This document shows, in pieces, positions 7,286-15,400 of a DNA stretch of 28,407 nt (position 1 is the stretch's first letter; each line of letters starts with the position of its first letter). The DNA is taken from the IMG/VR virus record IMGVR_UViG_3300035184_001224, positions 1-28,407 of that record, one strand, 5' to 3'. The notes below the pieces were generated by a model. It saw nothing but the letters and a program-made list of their open reading frames with translations, made no database searches and was not told where the DNA came from. Source of the DNA: a virus. Position numbers and translations under genes: made by a program.

Positions 7286-8907
7286 TGTCAAAAAATGATT
7301 TCACTAACAATATTCCAGCGCGTACTAATTACGCAGCTAGCCGTTATACATATGTATATGAAGCTGATACTAACAGATGGCGTCTTGCTGTCACACCGCC
7401 TGCTAACAAACGGCCTGTGATTGAAGTACCATTTGCAGATTTAACTGTGTACGAAGATAGTCTATTAAACTATCAATTTTCTGCAAATGTATTTTCAGAT
7501 CCAGACGCCACTGATATCCTTACTTATACTGCTACATTATCAACTGGTGCACCGTTGCCAACGTGGCTTAGTTTTAATCCTGTAACTAGACGATTCTATG
7601 GTACTCCGTTAAATGAACATGTTGGTATAATTAAAGTTAAGATAACAGCAACAGACGGTGAAAATTTGGACGTATCTGATATTTTTAACATTACTGTTAT
7701 TAATACCAATGATAGCCCTACCGCAGATAATCCAATCCCAGATCAGCAAATTACAGAAGATAGTACTGTTGTTGCGCGTCTTCCTCACAATACGTTCAGT
7801 GATATAGATGTCGGTGATATTCTGTCATATAATTTCACACTTACCAATGGTAATCCTACGCCATCATGGTTTTCGTTCAACTCCCAGACAGGAACTATTA
7901 CAGCATCGCCGTTGAATGGTGACGTTGGTTCAATAGAGATTAGTGTACTCGCAACTGATATATTCGGTGCAACTGCGGTTGATACATTTACTATTGTTGT
8001 GACAAATGTAAATGATGCGCCTACAGTAAATAATTCTCTAACTGCAACAAAGACTGCTACTGAAAATCAGGCATTTTCATATCAGTTTGCGGCAGATGCG
8101 TTCGATGATGATGATTTTATACACGGAGATATTATAACTTATAGTACTTCTACATTACCGAATTGGTTATCATTCAACGCTTCTACTCGCACATTTAGTG
8201 GAACTCCATTGTTCAATGAGGTAGGTACTGAAAATGTTGTAGTAACTGCCACTGATCTGGCAGGTGCTAGTGTGTCTACTAATTTTGATATAAACGTTGA
8301 GGAACAGACTGTTTATCCAACAGTTGCTAGTACTGAATATACATATTCAACTTCTAATATTGATATTAGTGATAGTGGAAATGTAGCAATTGGATTTGCA
8401 TATACAACTACTTATTCAGATGGTGATTTTGGAGCAGAAGGCTTTAGAGGTAAACCAGTAAATTCGTATTTTGATATTGCAACTCCGAATAATTTTGTTT
8501 GGGTAGATGAATCAGAAATACCCAATAGCAAAACATTAGATACTGCTTTGCCGGGTGACAGAGGAGTACAATCAGACTTTGGTAGATCGACAAGTGGTAC
8601 TACAAATGAATTTATATTTACTGATATGAGTGGCAGTGGATGGGCAATACGGAATCACAATTTGTCTGGTGACGATGCTGATAATCCAGATGTTGACGTA
8701 TATTGGAAGCAATTCGCTTTTGCTGAAATTAATTTTCTTGCTTCTGGATCTATAGATGCAAATGACATCTTAGTGACTAATAGTCAAGGTTTAAATGTTG
8801 ATCTAACACATTGCCAAATAACAAATAATGGCAATAATTGGAAAATAATCTTTTGGACATCAGATCCTGGAACAGGTAACAATTTCAATGTTTACAACAG
8901 ATTATAA
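7285..8907 (+). CDS. Cadherin-like (CADG-type) repeat adhesin
   Basis: This 540-residue protein starts with the YxY/W module (YTYVYEADTNRW, 21-32) and then has three immunoglobulin-fold repeats of the dystroglycan-type cadherin kind at about 43-144, 146-245 and 248-338. The repeats show the typical pattern: an edge strand with EDS or ENQAF, FSDPDATD or FSDIDVGD acidic calcium-type loops, PTWLSFN/PSWFSFN/PNWLSFN, and a closing ITATDG or VVTATDLAG strand. The C-terminal 200 residues are an unrecognised domain, probably the binding head. Such repeats act as rigid stalks in virion adhesins. Its start overlaps the mini-gene stop (TGATG). It converges on a minus-strand gene with only three bases between the two stops and no visible terminator. 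Confidence 0.78.
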   Translation: MSKNDFTNNIPARTNYAASRYTYVYEADTNRWRLAVTPPANKRPVIEVPFADLTVYEDSLLNYQFSANVFSDPDATDILTYTATLSTGAPLPTWLSFNPVTRRFYGTPLNEHVGIIKVKITATDGENLDVSDIFNITVINTNDSPTADNPIPDQQITEDSTVVARLPHNTFSDIDVGDILSYNFTLTNGNPTPSWFSFNSQTGTITASPLNGDVGSIEISVLATDIFGATAVDTFTIVVTNVNDAPTVNNSLTATKTATENQAFSYQFAADAFDDDDFIHGDIITYSTSTLPNWLSFNASTRTFSGTPLFNEVGTENVVVTATDLAGASVSTNFDINVEEQTVYPTVASTEYTYSTSNIDISDSGNVAIGFAYTTTYSDGDFGAEGFRGKPVNSYFDIATPNNFVWVDESEIPNSKTLDTALPGDRGVQSDFGRSTSGTTNEFIFTDMSGSGWAIRNHNLSGDDADNPDVDVYWKQFAFAEINFLASGSIDANDILVTNSQGLNVDLTHCQITNNGNNWKIIFWTSDPGTGNNFNVYNRL

Positions 8908-8910
8908 AAA

Positions 8911-9606
8911 CTAATCAGAATTAAAAAAGTGTGTCAGTGTATTTCGTAACCAAGAATTACTGTCGTCCTCTTTGTTATCATTAACCCAGTGTGGGAAGCG
9001 GATGAATAATTTTTTCCACTGTATTAGTTGATCATGGGTGTCAAATAATCTTTTAACATATTCTCCACTGTTTGCGATGGATTGAGTACTTGCCACTCCG
9101 TTTAATTGCAACTTACATGCATTAAGATCCTCTACGTCTTTGTCTATTGCCATAATTAAATCCGAGAAATCATCCACTGTCGAAAACATATTCATTAGAT
9201 ATATATGGTGGTCTTTTTTAGTCTTGCCGTTGTAAAGAAACATAATTTCTTGTAAGTCATAATATAATGCCTTTACCGGATTTATGCTTTCTCTGTATCT
9301 TTCCATTACTCTTTTTATTACAAATGCTTCATTCAATGTACTCAAATTCTCAAGAGCACTTGCGGCAAGCATATTAGATTTTTGACGATTTGATGTTATA
9401 CTTTTTCTATATAATATTTTTATCTTACTTACTACAGTATCTACTATAATCTTATCATTATCACTAAGATCAGATTTTAAGAATTCAATGTGGCCCGGAG
9501 TTGTATTGTTGATAGTCATACTTAGGCTGTCTGAAACTTTACTAGTTTTCAGATACTCCCTACATTCTTTTAGGAATTTTTGTTTTTTAAAATCTATTAT
9601 TTTCAA
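8911..9606 (-). CDS. Hypothetical helical protein, last gene of the neck operon
   Basis: I do not recognise this protein. The frame is open from a GTG at 9639 (242 residues). That GTG lies only two bases beyond the late promoter, near or before the expected RNA start. I therefore prefer the TTG at 9606 (231 residues, start -KIIDFKKQKF), which has AAGG about ten bases upstream. Composition is charged and mostly helical, with WLRNTLTHFFNSD at the C-terminus and no membrane segment or clear motif. It follows genes 14, 15 and the Nudix gene and also has its own promoter inside the Nudix stop. A tail-completion or morphogenesis role is possible but unproven. Confidence 0.65.
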   Translation of the reverse strand: MKIIDFKKQKFLKECREYLKTSKVSDSLSMTINNTTPGHIEFLKSDLSDNDKIIVDTVVSKIKILYRKSITSNRQKSNMLAASALENLSTLNEAFVIKRVMERYRESINPVKALYYDLQEIMFLYNGKTKKDHHIYLMNMFSTVDDFSDLIMAIDKDVEDLNACKLQLNGVASTQSIANSGEYVKRLFDTHDQLIQWKKLFIRFPHWVNDNKEDDSNSWLRNTLTHFFNSD

Positions 9607-9641
9607 AATATAAATTACCTTACATGTGCATACGTACACAT

Positions 9642-9651
9642 GTATTTATAG
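9642..9651 (-). promoter_or_regulatory. Late promoter (CTATAAATAC) overlapping the Nudix stop codon
   Basis: On the minus strand CTATAAATAC contains a perfect T4 late TATAAATA. Its TAA is the Nudix stop codon. It would allow separate late expression of the gene at 8911-9606. Confidence 0.7.
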
Positions 9652-10071
9652 GGATTTTATGATTGATTTAAGTAGAGTTAACTTCTTTTTCTTGAATAAT
9701 GTTCTTTGTGCACCGGGATGCATGGGTTTTGGAAAATAATTGCTATCTAACCAAGCATACCCGCCACTTTCATCATTAATAGACGGAGTAAATTCTTTCT
9801 CGACTATTACTACAAATGTATAATAGCTAAATGATTTGTCTCTTGCGTGGTACTGGTCAAATGGAAATACCTTAATAACATCTTGTTTTATATTTAGATT
9901 TATTTCCTCTTCTAATTCACGTAATAACCCTTGTGACACATTCTCAGTGCCTTCTATTTTGCCACCCCAGAACGCCCAATTCCTAGCGTATGAGCCTTTT
10001 AATGAGCGATGCTGTAGTAGTATTCTTTGTGTATCTTTTGCAACTATACACGCGCCAGCGGCTTTGATCAT
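9646..10071 (-). CDS. Nudix hydrolase
   Basis: This is a 141-residue Nudix-fold pyrophosphohydrolase, which cleaves nucleoside diphosphates linked to another group (for example ADP-ribose, dinucleotides or oxidised NTPs). The Nudix box is readable from GKIEGTE through RELEEEINL: the first Gly, the Glu six residues later, and the metal-binding RExxEE core are present, while the usual late Gly is Asn. WAFWGGKIEG before it is typical. I start it at the ATG 10071-10069, giving MIKAAGACIVA. This ATG overlaps the TGA of gene 15 (ATGA), and GGAGG lies about 13 bases upstream. A longer frame exists but would lie inside gene 15. Substrate cannot be predicted. T4-like phages often carry a Nudix enzyme, though its place among neck genes is odd. 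Confidence 0.88.
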   Translation of the reverse strand: MIKAAGACIVAKDTQRILLQHRSLKGSYARNWAFWGGKIEGTENVSQGLLRELEEEINLNIKQDVIKVFPFDQYHARDKSFSYYTFVVIVEKEFTPSINDESGGYAWLDSNYFPKPMHPGAQRTLFKKKKLTLLKSIIKSL

Positions 10072-11465
10072 TCTGGTGCCTCTGCCTCCTGTACTAATTC
10101 TAGTCTCCAATAGCCTCCCTCGTATATTCCTTGGAAGGTATCTACCCATTCATTTTTTTCTAATTTAAATTGCTGTGATGAAAATACATTTGTCACAAAA
10201 TGATTGTCATCTGTTTCGCTTGCATCTAAACTAACAACCCACGCAACTCCATTGAATTCTATAATATCATTTGCTGATATAGGTATTCCCCATTCTGGCA
10301 ATGCTGTTTCCGCATTTAAACACATATATCTTTGACCTGCAGATGCAAACGGTAAATTACCAAAGCCAGGTTTACTGGTAGATGGATCTATAATTTTATC
10401 TACTGGTGCAAGTGTGTTGCCTGGTAATGTATCTACATCAATAAGAATAGATAGTACTCCCGGGTCATTTGTACGAGTTAGTGTGCCAATAATATCAGCA
10501 TCTACGTTCTCAAGTTGCTTATGGTATTTAAGTCGAATTCTAGAGACGCCTTCTGTTAAGTTCGCATAATTTGACAGTACTTCGTCCCATGTAGTGTTGT
10601 CGTCCCAATTCCCATTTTCAAGCACTTTGGCAGTAACCGTGCCGTTATCATTTATTACACTGATTGCATAATTTCCTGGCGTAACTACAATACTTGTTTC
10701 CACTTGTAAATCTCTGAAGAATTCAAATGCGTCTGGGTCATAATCTAGTGTGTCTATATCGTTATATTGGTACACATTGTGAATAATATTCCTGATAACA
10801 TTTTGTCTTGTTACGAGAGCCGGCGGATTTATCCAAATTGGTATTTGAAAAAATAAACTTGCAATATCAATTTGATCTTCGATGCCCGCAGGGATTGATC
10901 TGCTGGTCCACTGTATGTCAGTAAGCTCGACAGTAGTTATAGTTGTCCAATCTACTGGGTTATCATTTTGTTGTATCTCTAATGCTGGATTAAATAGAAC
11001 TAATATCTGTTCTAGTAGTTGCAACTTCTGATCTGTATTAGAAGTCCAAATATCAACTTGCATATTCAATACATATGGCACTGGCATCATTCTTCCGACA
11101 TTATACTTGTTACCAGGTTCATCAGTGTATGCACTTGCTACTGGGTCCCATTGTCTCTCATTGACCTTTACTGTGTCACTGAAAAATGGTTCTTGTAATC
11201 GCTGTCTATCTGGTTGAAGACTCTGAATATACGAAGATATAAATGGTGCGGAATTAACAATGTTTTCGCTGTTGCCTTTGAGAATAGTGGCAGCCATACG
11301 AGATACATCTCCGTATCTACTCGGTACTTTGATATAGTAATCAGATGTCCCATCATTTAGTTTCTTACCAGTTTTTACGTTGAAACCACTAAAGATGCGA
11401 ATGAATTGTAAAAGGTAGCGTCTTACTTGCTCATCGTAGAAGTGTAATTGTCTTAAATCTGCCAT
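10068..11465 (-). CDS. 15: Tail sheath stabiliser / tail completion protein gp15
   Basis: This 465-residue protein matches the T4 gp15 family, which forms the hexameric ring ending the tail at the head-proximal side and fixes the last sheath ring to the neck. The N-terminus HFYDEQVRRYLLQFIRIFSG parallels the T4 FYNSSFRRYATLMGDLFS region. Further family-like segments are KVPSRYGDVSRM, MMPVPYVLNMQVDIWTSN and LLEQILVLFNPALEI. It is longer than T4 gp15 (272 residues): a C-terminal extension follows about residue 245. I chose the ATG at 11465, four bases after the gene 14 stop with GAGG upstream, over a start at 11486 that overlaps gene 14. Its stop overlaps the Nudix start. Confidence 0.85.
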   Translation of the reverse strand: MADLRQLHFYDEQVRRYLLQFIRIFSGFNVKTGKKLNDGTSDYYIKVPSRYGDVSRMAATILKGNSENIVNSAPFISSYIQSLQPDRQRLQEPFFSDTVKVNERQWDPVASAYTDEPGNKYNVGRMMPVPYVLNMQVDIWTSNTDQKLQLLEQILVLFNPALEIQQNDNPVDWTTITTVELTDIQWTSRSIPAGIEDQIDIASLFFQIPIWINPPALVTRQNVIRNIIHNVYQYNDIDTLDYDPDAFEFFRDLQVETSIVVTPGNYAISVINDNGTVTAKVLENGNWDDNTTWDEVLSNYANLTEGVSRIRLKYHKQLENVDADIIGTLTRTNDPGVLSILIDVDTLPGNTLAPVDKIIDPSTSKPGFGNLPFASAGQRYMCLNAETALPEWGIPISANDIIEFNGVAWVVSLDASETDDNHFVTNVFSSQQFKLEKNEWVDTFQGIYEGGYWRLELVQEAEAPE

Positions 11466-11469
11466 CTGT

Positions 11470-12477
11470 TTATGCCTCGCCATCAATCTTTGGTTTAATA
11501 ACTTGTGATAAGTTTACTCTTGATACTATTTCAGTGCCGTCATCAAGTGTTACAATGCCTGCATTGTTGATAAACTTGTGATGTAAATAATTACCCACTT
11601 GCCACGATCCGTCATCATCTTCTATTTTATACCATTTGTTGTCTCTATATTGAAATAATCTATTTGGTTCATAGTCTGTTCTTAGAAAGAATGCATTATC
11701 GTCTGGAAATTGTGGAAATGATATGCCACTTTCGACTGTGGAATAATCTACATCATCTGGGTGTCCAGACCCGTCTACTGCATATTCTAAGTTATTCTTT
11801 CTGTAGTCGTAGTATCTTCCTGGCACATTTTCTTGAGCCTCATTGACAATCGCTTCATTAATATTTAGTTCTTGGTTATAGGTAGATAGTAGATTTTTTA
11901 AATCATCTACTTCTTCGCCGGTACCAAATATATCTGAATACTCTTGGGTGTCTTGTAACTGCTTGCATCTTACGCGCCAAATATGTGGCCACCAACCTGG
12001 ATCAAATCCATCTGATGATTTTGATCCTTCTTGTACAACCCAGTATTGATTAACTGCTGCTGCATCCTCGTCGAGTAGTAAATCATCACGCATGTGTGGA
12101 AGTTCTATTACATCACCAGTCATTAGTTTGCGGCCAATATTTTCGACCATTGCATTAATATGCACCGAGAAAATAGTTTGGTCTGTTCCTAAAAACATAC
12201 CGAACTGTGATAGGTCGAAGTCTTGGTCATTTACAGTATATGTGCCACGTAGTTCAAAAACAGTAGTTTCGTATTTACGATCTCTGTTTTCCATGAATAG
12301 TAAATCTTGGATAGGAGGATTAGCCGGATCATAATTAGGATCAGTCTCGTCAACTGAGCCTAAGTACTTATGTATGAGTAATGCAGTACCGCCATGTTCA
12401 AAATGGGCTTGAACCATTTTATCGATGAACTTGTAATCGTTACCTTTGCGGGGATTCCATAAACTTAATCTTGGCAT
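11470..12477 (-). CDS. 14: Neck protein gp14
   Basis: This 335-residue protein belongs to the gp14 neck/head-completion family, which joins packaged head to tail together with gp13. Family features are the N-terminal LSLWNPRKGNDYKFIDKM segment, FEHGGTALLIHKYLGS (27-42), the central QFGMFLGTDQTIFSVHIN, DVIELPHMRDDLLLDED and WPHIWRVRCKQLQDTQEYSDI (about 166-186). It heads a minus-strand operon with gene 15, Nudix and the gene at 8911. The ATG at 12477 has AAGGA upstream and lies 23 bases after the late promoter at 12501-12510. Gene 13 is not adjacent but on the opposite strand at 14599, so the usual 13-14-15 order is broken. Confidence 0.87.
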   Translation of the reverse strand: MPRLSLWNPRKGNDYKFIDKMVQAHFEHGGTALLIHKYLGSVDETDPNYDPANPPIQDLLFMENRDRKYETTVFELRGTYTVNDQDFDLSQFGMFLGTDQTIFSVHINAMVENIGRKLMTGDVIELPHMRDDLLLDEDAAAVNQYWVVQEGSKSSDGFDPGWWPHIWRVRCKQLQDTQEYSDIFGTGEEVDDLKNLLSTYNQELNINEAIVNEAQENVPGRYYDYRKNNLEYAVDGSGHPDDVDYSTVESGISFPQFPDDNAFFLRTDYEPNRLFQYRDNKWYKIEDDDGSWQVGNYLHHKFINNAGIVTLDDGTEIVSRVNLSQVIKPKIDGEA

Positions 12478-12487
12478 ATCTTTTTCC

Positions 12488-12516
12488 TTGACTTGTCTCT
12501 GTATTTATCATATAAT
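12488..12516 (+). promoter_or_regulatory. Sigma70-type promoter for the 2OG-Fe(II) oxygenase gene
   Basis: TTGACT (12488-12493), a 17-base spacer and a perfect TATAAT (12511-12516) form a near-consensus host promoter. The expected RNA start is about 12523, leaving a leader of roughly 24 bases to the ATG at 12547. Confidence 0.8.
12501..12510 (-). promoter_or_regulatory. Late promoter (TGATAAATAC) for genes 14-15-Nudix
   Basis: The minus strand reads TGATAAATAC, 23 bases before the gene 14 start. It lies entirely inside the -35/-10 spacer of the opposing sigma70 promoter at 12488-12516. Confidence 0.75.
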
Positions 12517-12546
12517 ATAAAAGAACATATACCGGGAATAATAACC

Positions 12547-13251
12547 ATGATTGAATACTTAAATCGAAATAGTGCCGGAAACACTGTAATTAGAGACTTT
12601 CTATCACCTACGACTATACATCAATTTAAACTATGGGCAATGAATAACAACAATGCGCATCGTGGAAATGGAGTAGACGGTGAATACTACAATGAACATG
12701 ACGGTTCAAGGGAATATAATGTGTGGTGGACAACTCAACCACCAGCAGAGATGTGGTTGCCGCTTGTTTTAGAACTTACAACACACATCGACGCTCTATT
12801 TAGAACTACTAATTGGGAGACGCATGTAGTTGATTGTATTACTACACGTCCTCATAGCGACAAGATATATGCACACATTGATACTCCCTATCGTTTTGAA
12901 GAATTCGCAGATAGTACTGAAACATTAGGGGTACAAATTATTATTCCACTGGATAACTTCACGTTAGAGAATGGTGCAACTGCATATCTACCTGGCTCAC
13001 ATTTAGAGAATATAGATTTCAGAGATTTAGAAGACCGCCGCGAACATTATAATAATAGACTTACATCAGAAGGTCAGCAGTTTCTAGCGAATCCAGGTGA
13101 TGTGTTGATGTATGATGGCAGAACATTACATAGCACTATGCCTAACAACTCAGCAGATTTTCGTAGTGCATTGCTGATAAATGCACTTCGGCGAGATGTA
13201 ATTGATAGAGTACGAGAACTAGATAGTAACACTGATTTTGTAAAAACATAA
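12547..13251 (+). CDS. Fe(II)/2-oxoglutarate-dependent dioxygenase (PhyH-like)
   Basis: This 234-residue protein has the double-stranded beta-helix signature of Fe(II)/2OG oxygenases of the phytanoyl-CoA-dioxygenase type. H110-x-D112 (AHIDTPY) and H195 (LHSTMPN) can bind iron, and R206 (DFRSALL) can bind 2-oxoglutarate. LPGSH (148-152) and GDVLMYDGRTLHS are typical. These enzymes hydroxylate small molecules, proteins or nucleic acids; the substrate here cannot be read. I start it at the ATG 12547 (MIEYLNRN) with CCGGGAA upstream. A longer TTG start would lie inside the promoter. It has its own sigma70 promoter, unlike the neck genes on the other strand, so early or middle expression is likely. 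T4-like marine phages commonly carry such oxygenases. Confidence 0.85.
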   Translation: MIEYLNRNSAGNTVIRDFLSPTTIHQFKLWAMNNNNAHRGNGVDGEYYNEHDGSREYNVWWTTQPPAEMWLPLVLELTTHIDALFRTTNWETHVVDCITTRPHSDKIYAHIDTPYRFEEFADSTETLGVQIIIPLDNFTLENGATAYLPGSHLENIDFRDLEDRREHYNNRLTSEGQQFLANPGDVLMYDGRTLHSTMPNNSADFRSALLINALRRDVIDRVRELDSNTDFVKT

Positions 13252-13257
13252 TAAAAC

Positions 13258-13285
13258 TTGACATATGCCTCAGATAATGTATACT
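13258..13285 (+). promoter_or_regulatory. Sigma70-type promoter for the 415-aa gene
   Basis: Perfect TTGACA (13258-13263), a 16-base spacer and TATACT (13280-13285). The predicted start is about 25 bases before the ATG at 13318. It begins six bases after the oxygenase stop. Confidence 0.8.
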
Positions 13286-13317
13286 AAGATTAAATAACAC
13301 TATGGAGTGATTCGAAA

Positions 13318-14565
13318 ATGGTAGCAACTTTGAAACGTAAAAAAGCTAAGATGGTTAGAACGCCTAAGTTTGTAGACGAAAAGTATACAGGCCCAGAACC
13401 AGAGTGGCTTTACGCAGCGGATATGTCGGTCGAAGAATACTACAATGAGCGCCGTCGCACTACCTTCTATTATAATTATTTCTTTACTCCCAAGGATGGT
13501 AAGCCGTGGGTTGTCGAATGGATGAAGAATAACGAGTATACCAAAGAACAAATATCAGCAGTCAAAAATGTTGCAGACACATGGATTCCAATGACTCTGT
13601 GTTCATACTGCCGCGCTCAAAATAAAGGTATGCCTAGTAATCACCCTGATATGGCAAAACATCTTATGACTTTACCCGGAGTAGACCAATCTGCAATTAT
13701 GGATGTCGATTCATATATTCGTGGTAAACTTGAAATCGTAATTTCACACGGGATGGTTAAAAAAGAAGCAAAGGTGGAACAAGAGAAACAAAAAGATATC
13801 CCTCGTCCATCAATTCAACAATTACTACGTGACAAATCGGCACAGATGTCGATTGAGATTGAAGAATTTGTTGATAACTTTGATTACAAAAAAACAACAT
13901 TAAAGTCATTTGATCCACTAAAAATGCTACGTAAAGTAGATGCTAAAGGTAATCATGCAAAGCATATTCATTCATTTTTTGAAGGTGCATATTTAGAGTT
14001 TGATACATTACTTAACCCGCCAAAGCGAATGAATGAATCGAAGCAAGAAGATTTTGACCAACTAAAAGAAGGGTTTAGTTATCTTAAAAAAGATGAAATA
14101 AAAAATGCATGGACAATGTATCGTAGTGTACTTGATGCGTGTGATATGATTATACAAGAGAGTAAAGTAAATCGTACTCCTCGTAAGGCTAAGCCAGTAA
14201 GCAAAGAAAAGATTGTCGCGAAAGTAAAATACTGTAAGTCAGACACTGCAACTAAAAGTGTCAGTCAGAAGCCATTAGATTGCTTAGACGCACAAGCAAT
14301 TGTGACTTATAACACAAAGACACGTAAGTTGGGTATCTACTATCCGGCTGATAAGCACTCCTTGTCATTTAAAGGTACGACTCTCACCAACTTTGACGAA
14401 AAGCGTAGCGTACAAAAGACGATGCGCAAGCCAGCGGAACAAGTGTCTATGTTTAAAAAAGTTGCAAAGCGAAGCCTACAGAAAGAGTTTGGTACTATTA
14501 AGAGTGTGGAAACCAAGATGAATGGCAGATTTGGTGACCAAACTTTGATTTTGCGAATTTTATAG
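13318..14565 (+). CDS. Hypothetical basic protein with possible C2H2 zinc site (415 aa)
   Basis: I do not recognise a named family. The protein is basic, with Lys/Arg at its N-terminus (TLKRKKAKMVR). Residues 95-115 contain C-SY-C, ten residues, H, five residues, H (C95, C98, H109, H115), a spacing close to a zinc finger. The middle (150-300) is helical and charged. The C-terminal part (about 335-390) has beta segments such as VTYNTKTRKLGIYYP and SFKGTTLTNFDEKRS, which look like a compact domain. GGAG lies 11 bases before the ATG. With a strong sigma70 promoter and a basic, zinc-site-like character, a nucleic-acid-binding or takeover role is conceivable, but nothing proves it. A comparable conserved hypothetical may exist in other marine T4-like phages. 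Confidence 0.75.
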   Translation: MVATLKRKKAKMVRTPKFVDEKYTGPEPEWLYAADMSVEEYYNERRRTTFYYNYFFTPKDGKPWVVEWMKNNEYTKEQISAVKNVADTWIPMTLCSYCRAQNKGMPSNHPDMAKHLMTLPGVDQSAIMDVDSYIRGKLEIVISHGMVKKEAKVEQEKQKDIPRPSIQQLLRDKSAQMSIEIEEFVDNFDYKKTTLKSFDPLKMLRKVDAKGNHAKHIHSFFEGAYLEFDTLLNPPKRMNESKQEDFDQLKEGFSYLKKDEIKNAWTMYRSVLDACDMIIQESKVNRTPRKAKPVSKEKIVAKVKYCKSDTATKSVSQKPLDCLDAQAIVTYNTKTRKLGIYYPADKHSLSFKGTTLTNFDEKRSVQKTMRKPAEQVSMFKKVAKRSLQKEFGTIKSVETKMNGRFGDQTLILRIL

Positions 14566-14569
14566 TTTC

Positions 14570-14579
14570 TGATAAATAT
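14570..14579 (+). promoter_or_regulatory. Late promoter (TGATAAATAT) for gene 13
   Basis: TGATAAATAT lies 19 bases before the gene 13 ATG and just after the preceding stop. It gives this neck gene late control inside a block of sigma70-driven genes. Confidence 0.7.
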
Positions 14580-14598
14580 AGTATATCGGAGAACAAAA

Positions 14599-15351
14599 AT
14601 GCCACAAGCAAGAAATAAAGTTAGAAATGATGTAATCAAGCAAATCAGATTGTTACTAGGTGACGGGATGATTGATATTGAATTGGATCCAGAGCATTAT
14701 GATATTGCTTTAGATGTTGCAATATCTAAAGTTCGCCAGCGTTCTGAGAATGCAGTTGAAGAAGACTATTATGCGCTAGAACTAAAAGAGGATGTAGCTG
14801 AATATACTCTTCCAGATGAAATCATGGAAGTAAAGCAAATCTGGAATCGTTCATTTGGCAATGGGGTTTCAGGTGGCGTTGATATGGATCCATTTGAACT
14901 TGCATATGCGAATTCGTACTTCTTTATGAACAATCATATTGGTGGCCTTGCAACTGCTGATTTCTTTGCGCAGTATCGCGAAACGCTTAACAAAGTAGCG
15001 GCAACTGATATTATGTATCTTTGGAATCCAGTCACAAAGAAAATCAAACTTCTACGTAGAATGAGACACGATACGCTAGTATTGATACATGTTTACTTAG
15101 AGCGTGATGAAGATCAATTAATGGTTGACCCATACTTAAAGTCCTGGATCAGAGATTATGCACTTGCATATTGTAAGCGTATGCTGGGAGAAGCACGTGG
15201 TAAGTTCTCTTCTCTACCCGGTGCACAAGGTGGAGTTACCTTGAATGGTGCTGAGATGAAAGCAGAAGCGGATGTATTAATAGAGAAGTTAGAATTTGAT
15301 CTAGCAAATTACGTAGATGGTTCCTCTCCATTAGGATTTATCATAGGCTGA
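14599..15351 (+). CDS. 13: Neck protein gp13
   Basis: This 250-residue protein fits the gp13 neck family, which with gp14 closes the filled head and receives the tail. Recognisable segments are the N-terminal helix with IELDPEHYDIALDVAISKVRQ (about 26-46), MDPFELAYANSYFFMNN (96-112), ATADFFAQYRETLN, IMYLWNPVTKKIKLLRRM, LIHVYLERDE and the C-terminal WIRDYALAYCKRMLGEARGKF followed by LPGAQGGVTLNGAEMKAEA. ATCGGAGAAC precedes the ATG. It is separated from gene 14 by two sigma70-driven genes and lies on the other strand, so the neck genes have been rearranged. Confidence 0.88.
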   Translation: MPQARNKVRNDVIKQIRLLLGDGMIDIELDPEHYDIALDVAISKVRQRSENAVEEDYYALELKEDVAEYTLPDEIMEVKQIWNRSFGNGVSGGVDMDPFELAYANSYFFMNNHIGGLATADFFAQYRETLNKVAATDIMYLWNPVTKKIKLLRRMRHDTLVLIHVYLERDEDQLMVDPYLKSWIRDYALAYCKRMLGEARGKFSSLPGAQGGVTLNGAEMKAEADVLIEKLEFDLANYVDGSSPLGFIIG

Positions 15352-15400
15352 TATTACCTAGTGTTCACGCTAACAATGTGTGTTGTGTGTAAATATAGGT

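Noticed and set aside
10072-10149. Longer N-terminus of the Nudix protein
   Set aside because: It would lie wholly inside gene 15 in another frame, while the ATG at 10071 overlaps the gene 15 stop and directly precedes the conserved fold.
12493-12546. Longer N-terminus of the oxygenase from a TTG at 12493
   Set aside because: This TTG lies inside the sigma70 promoter, upstream of the expected RNA start.
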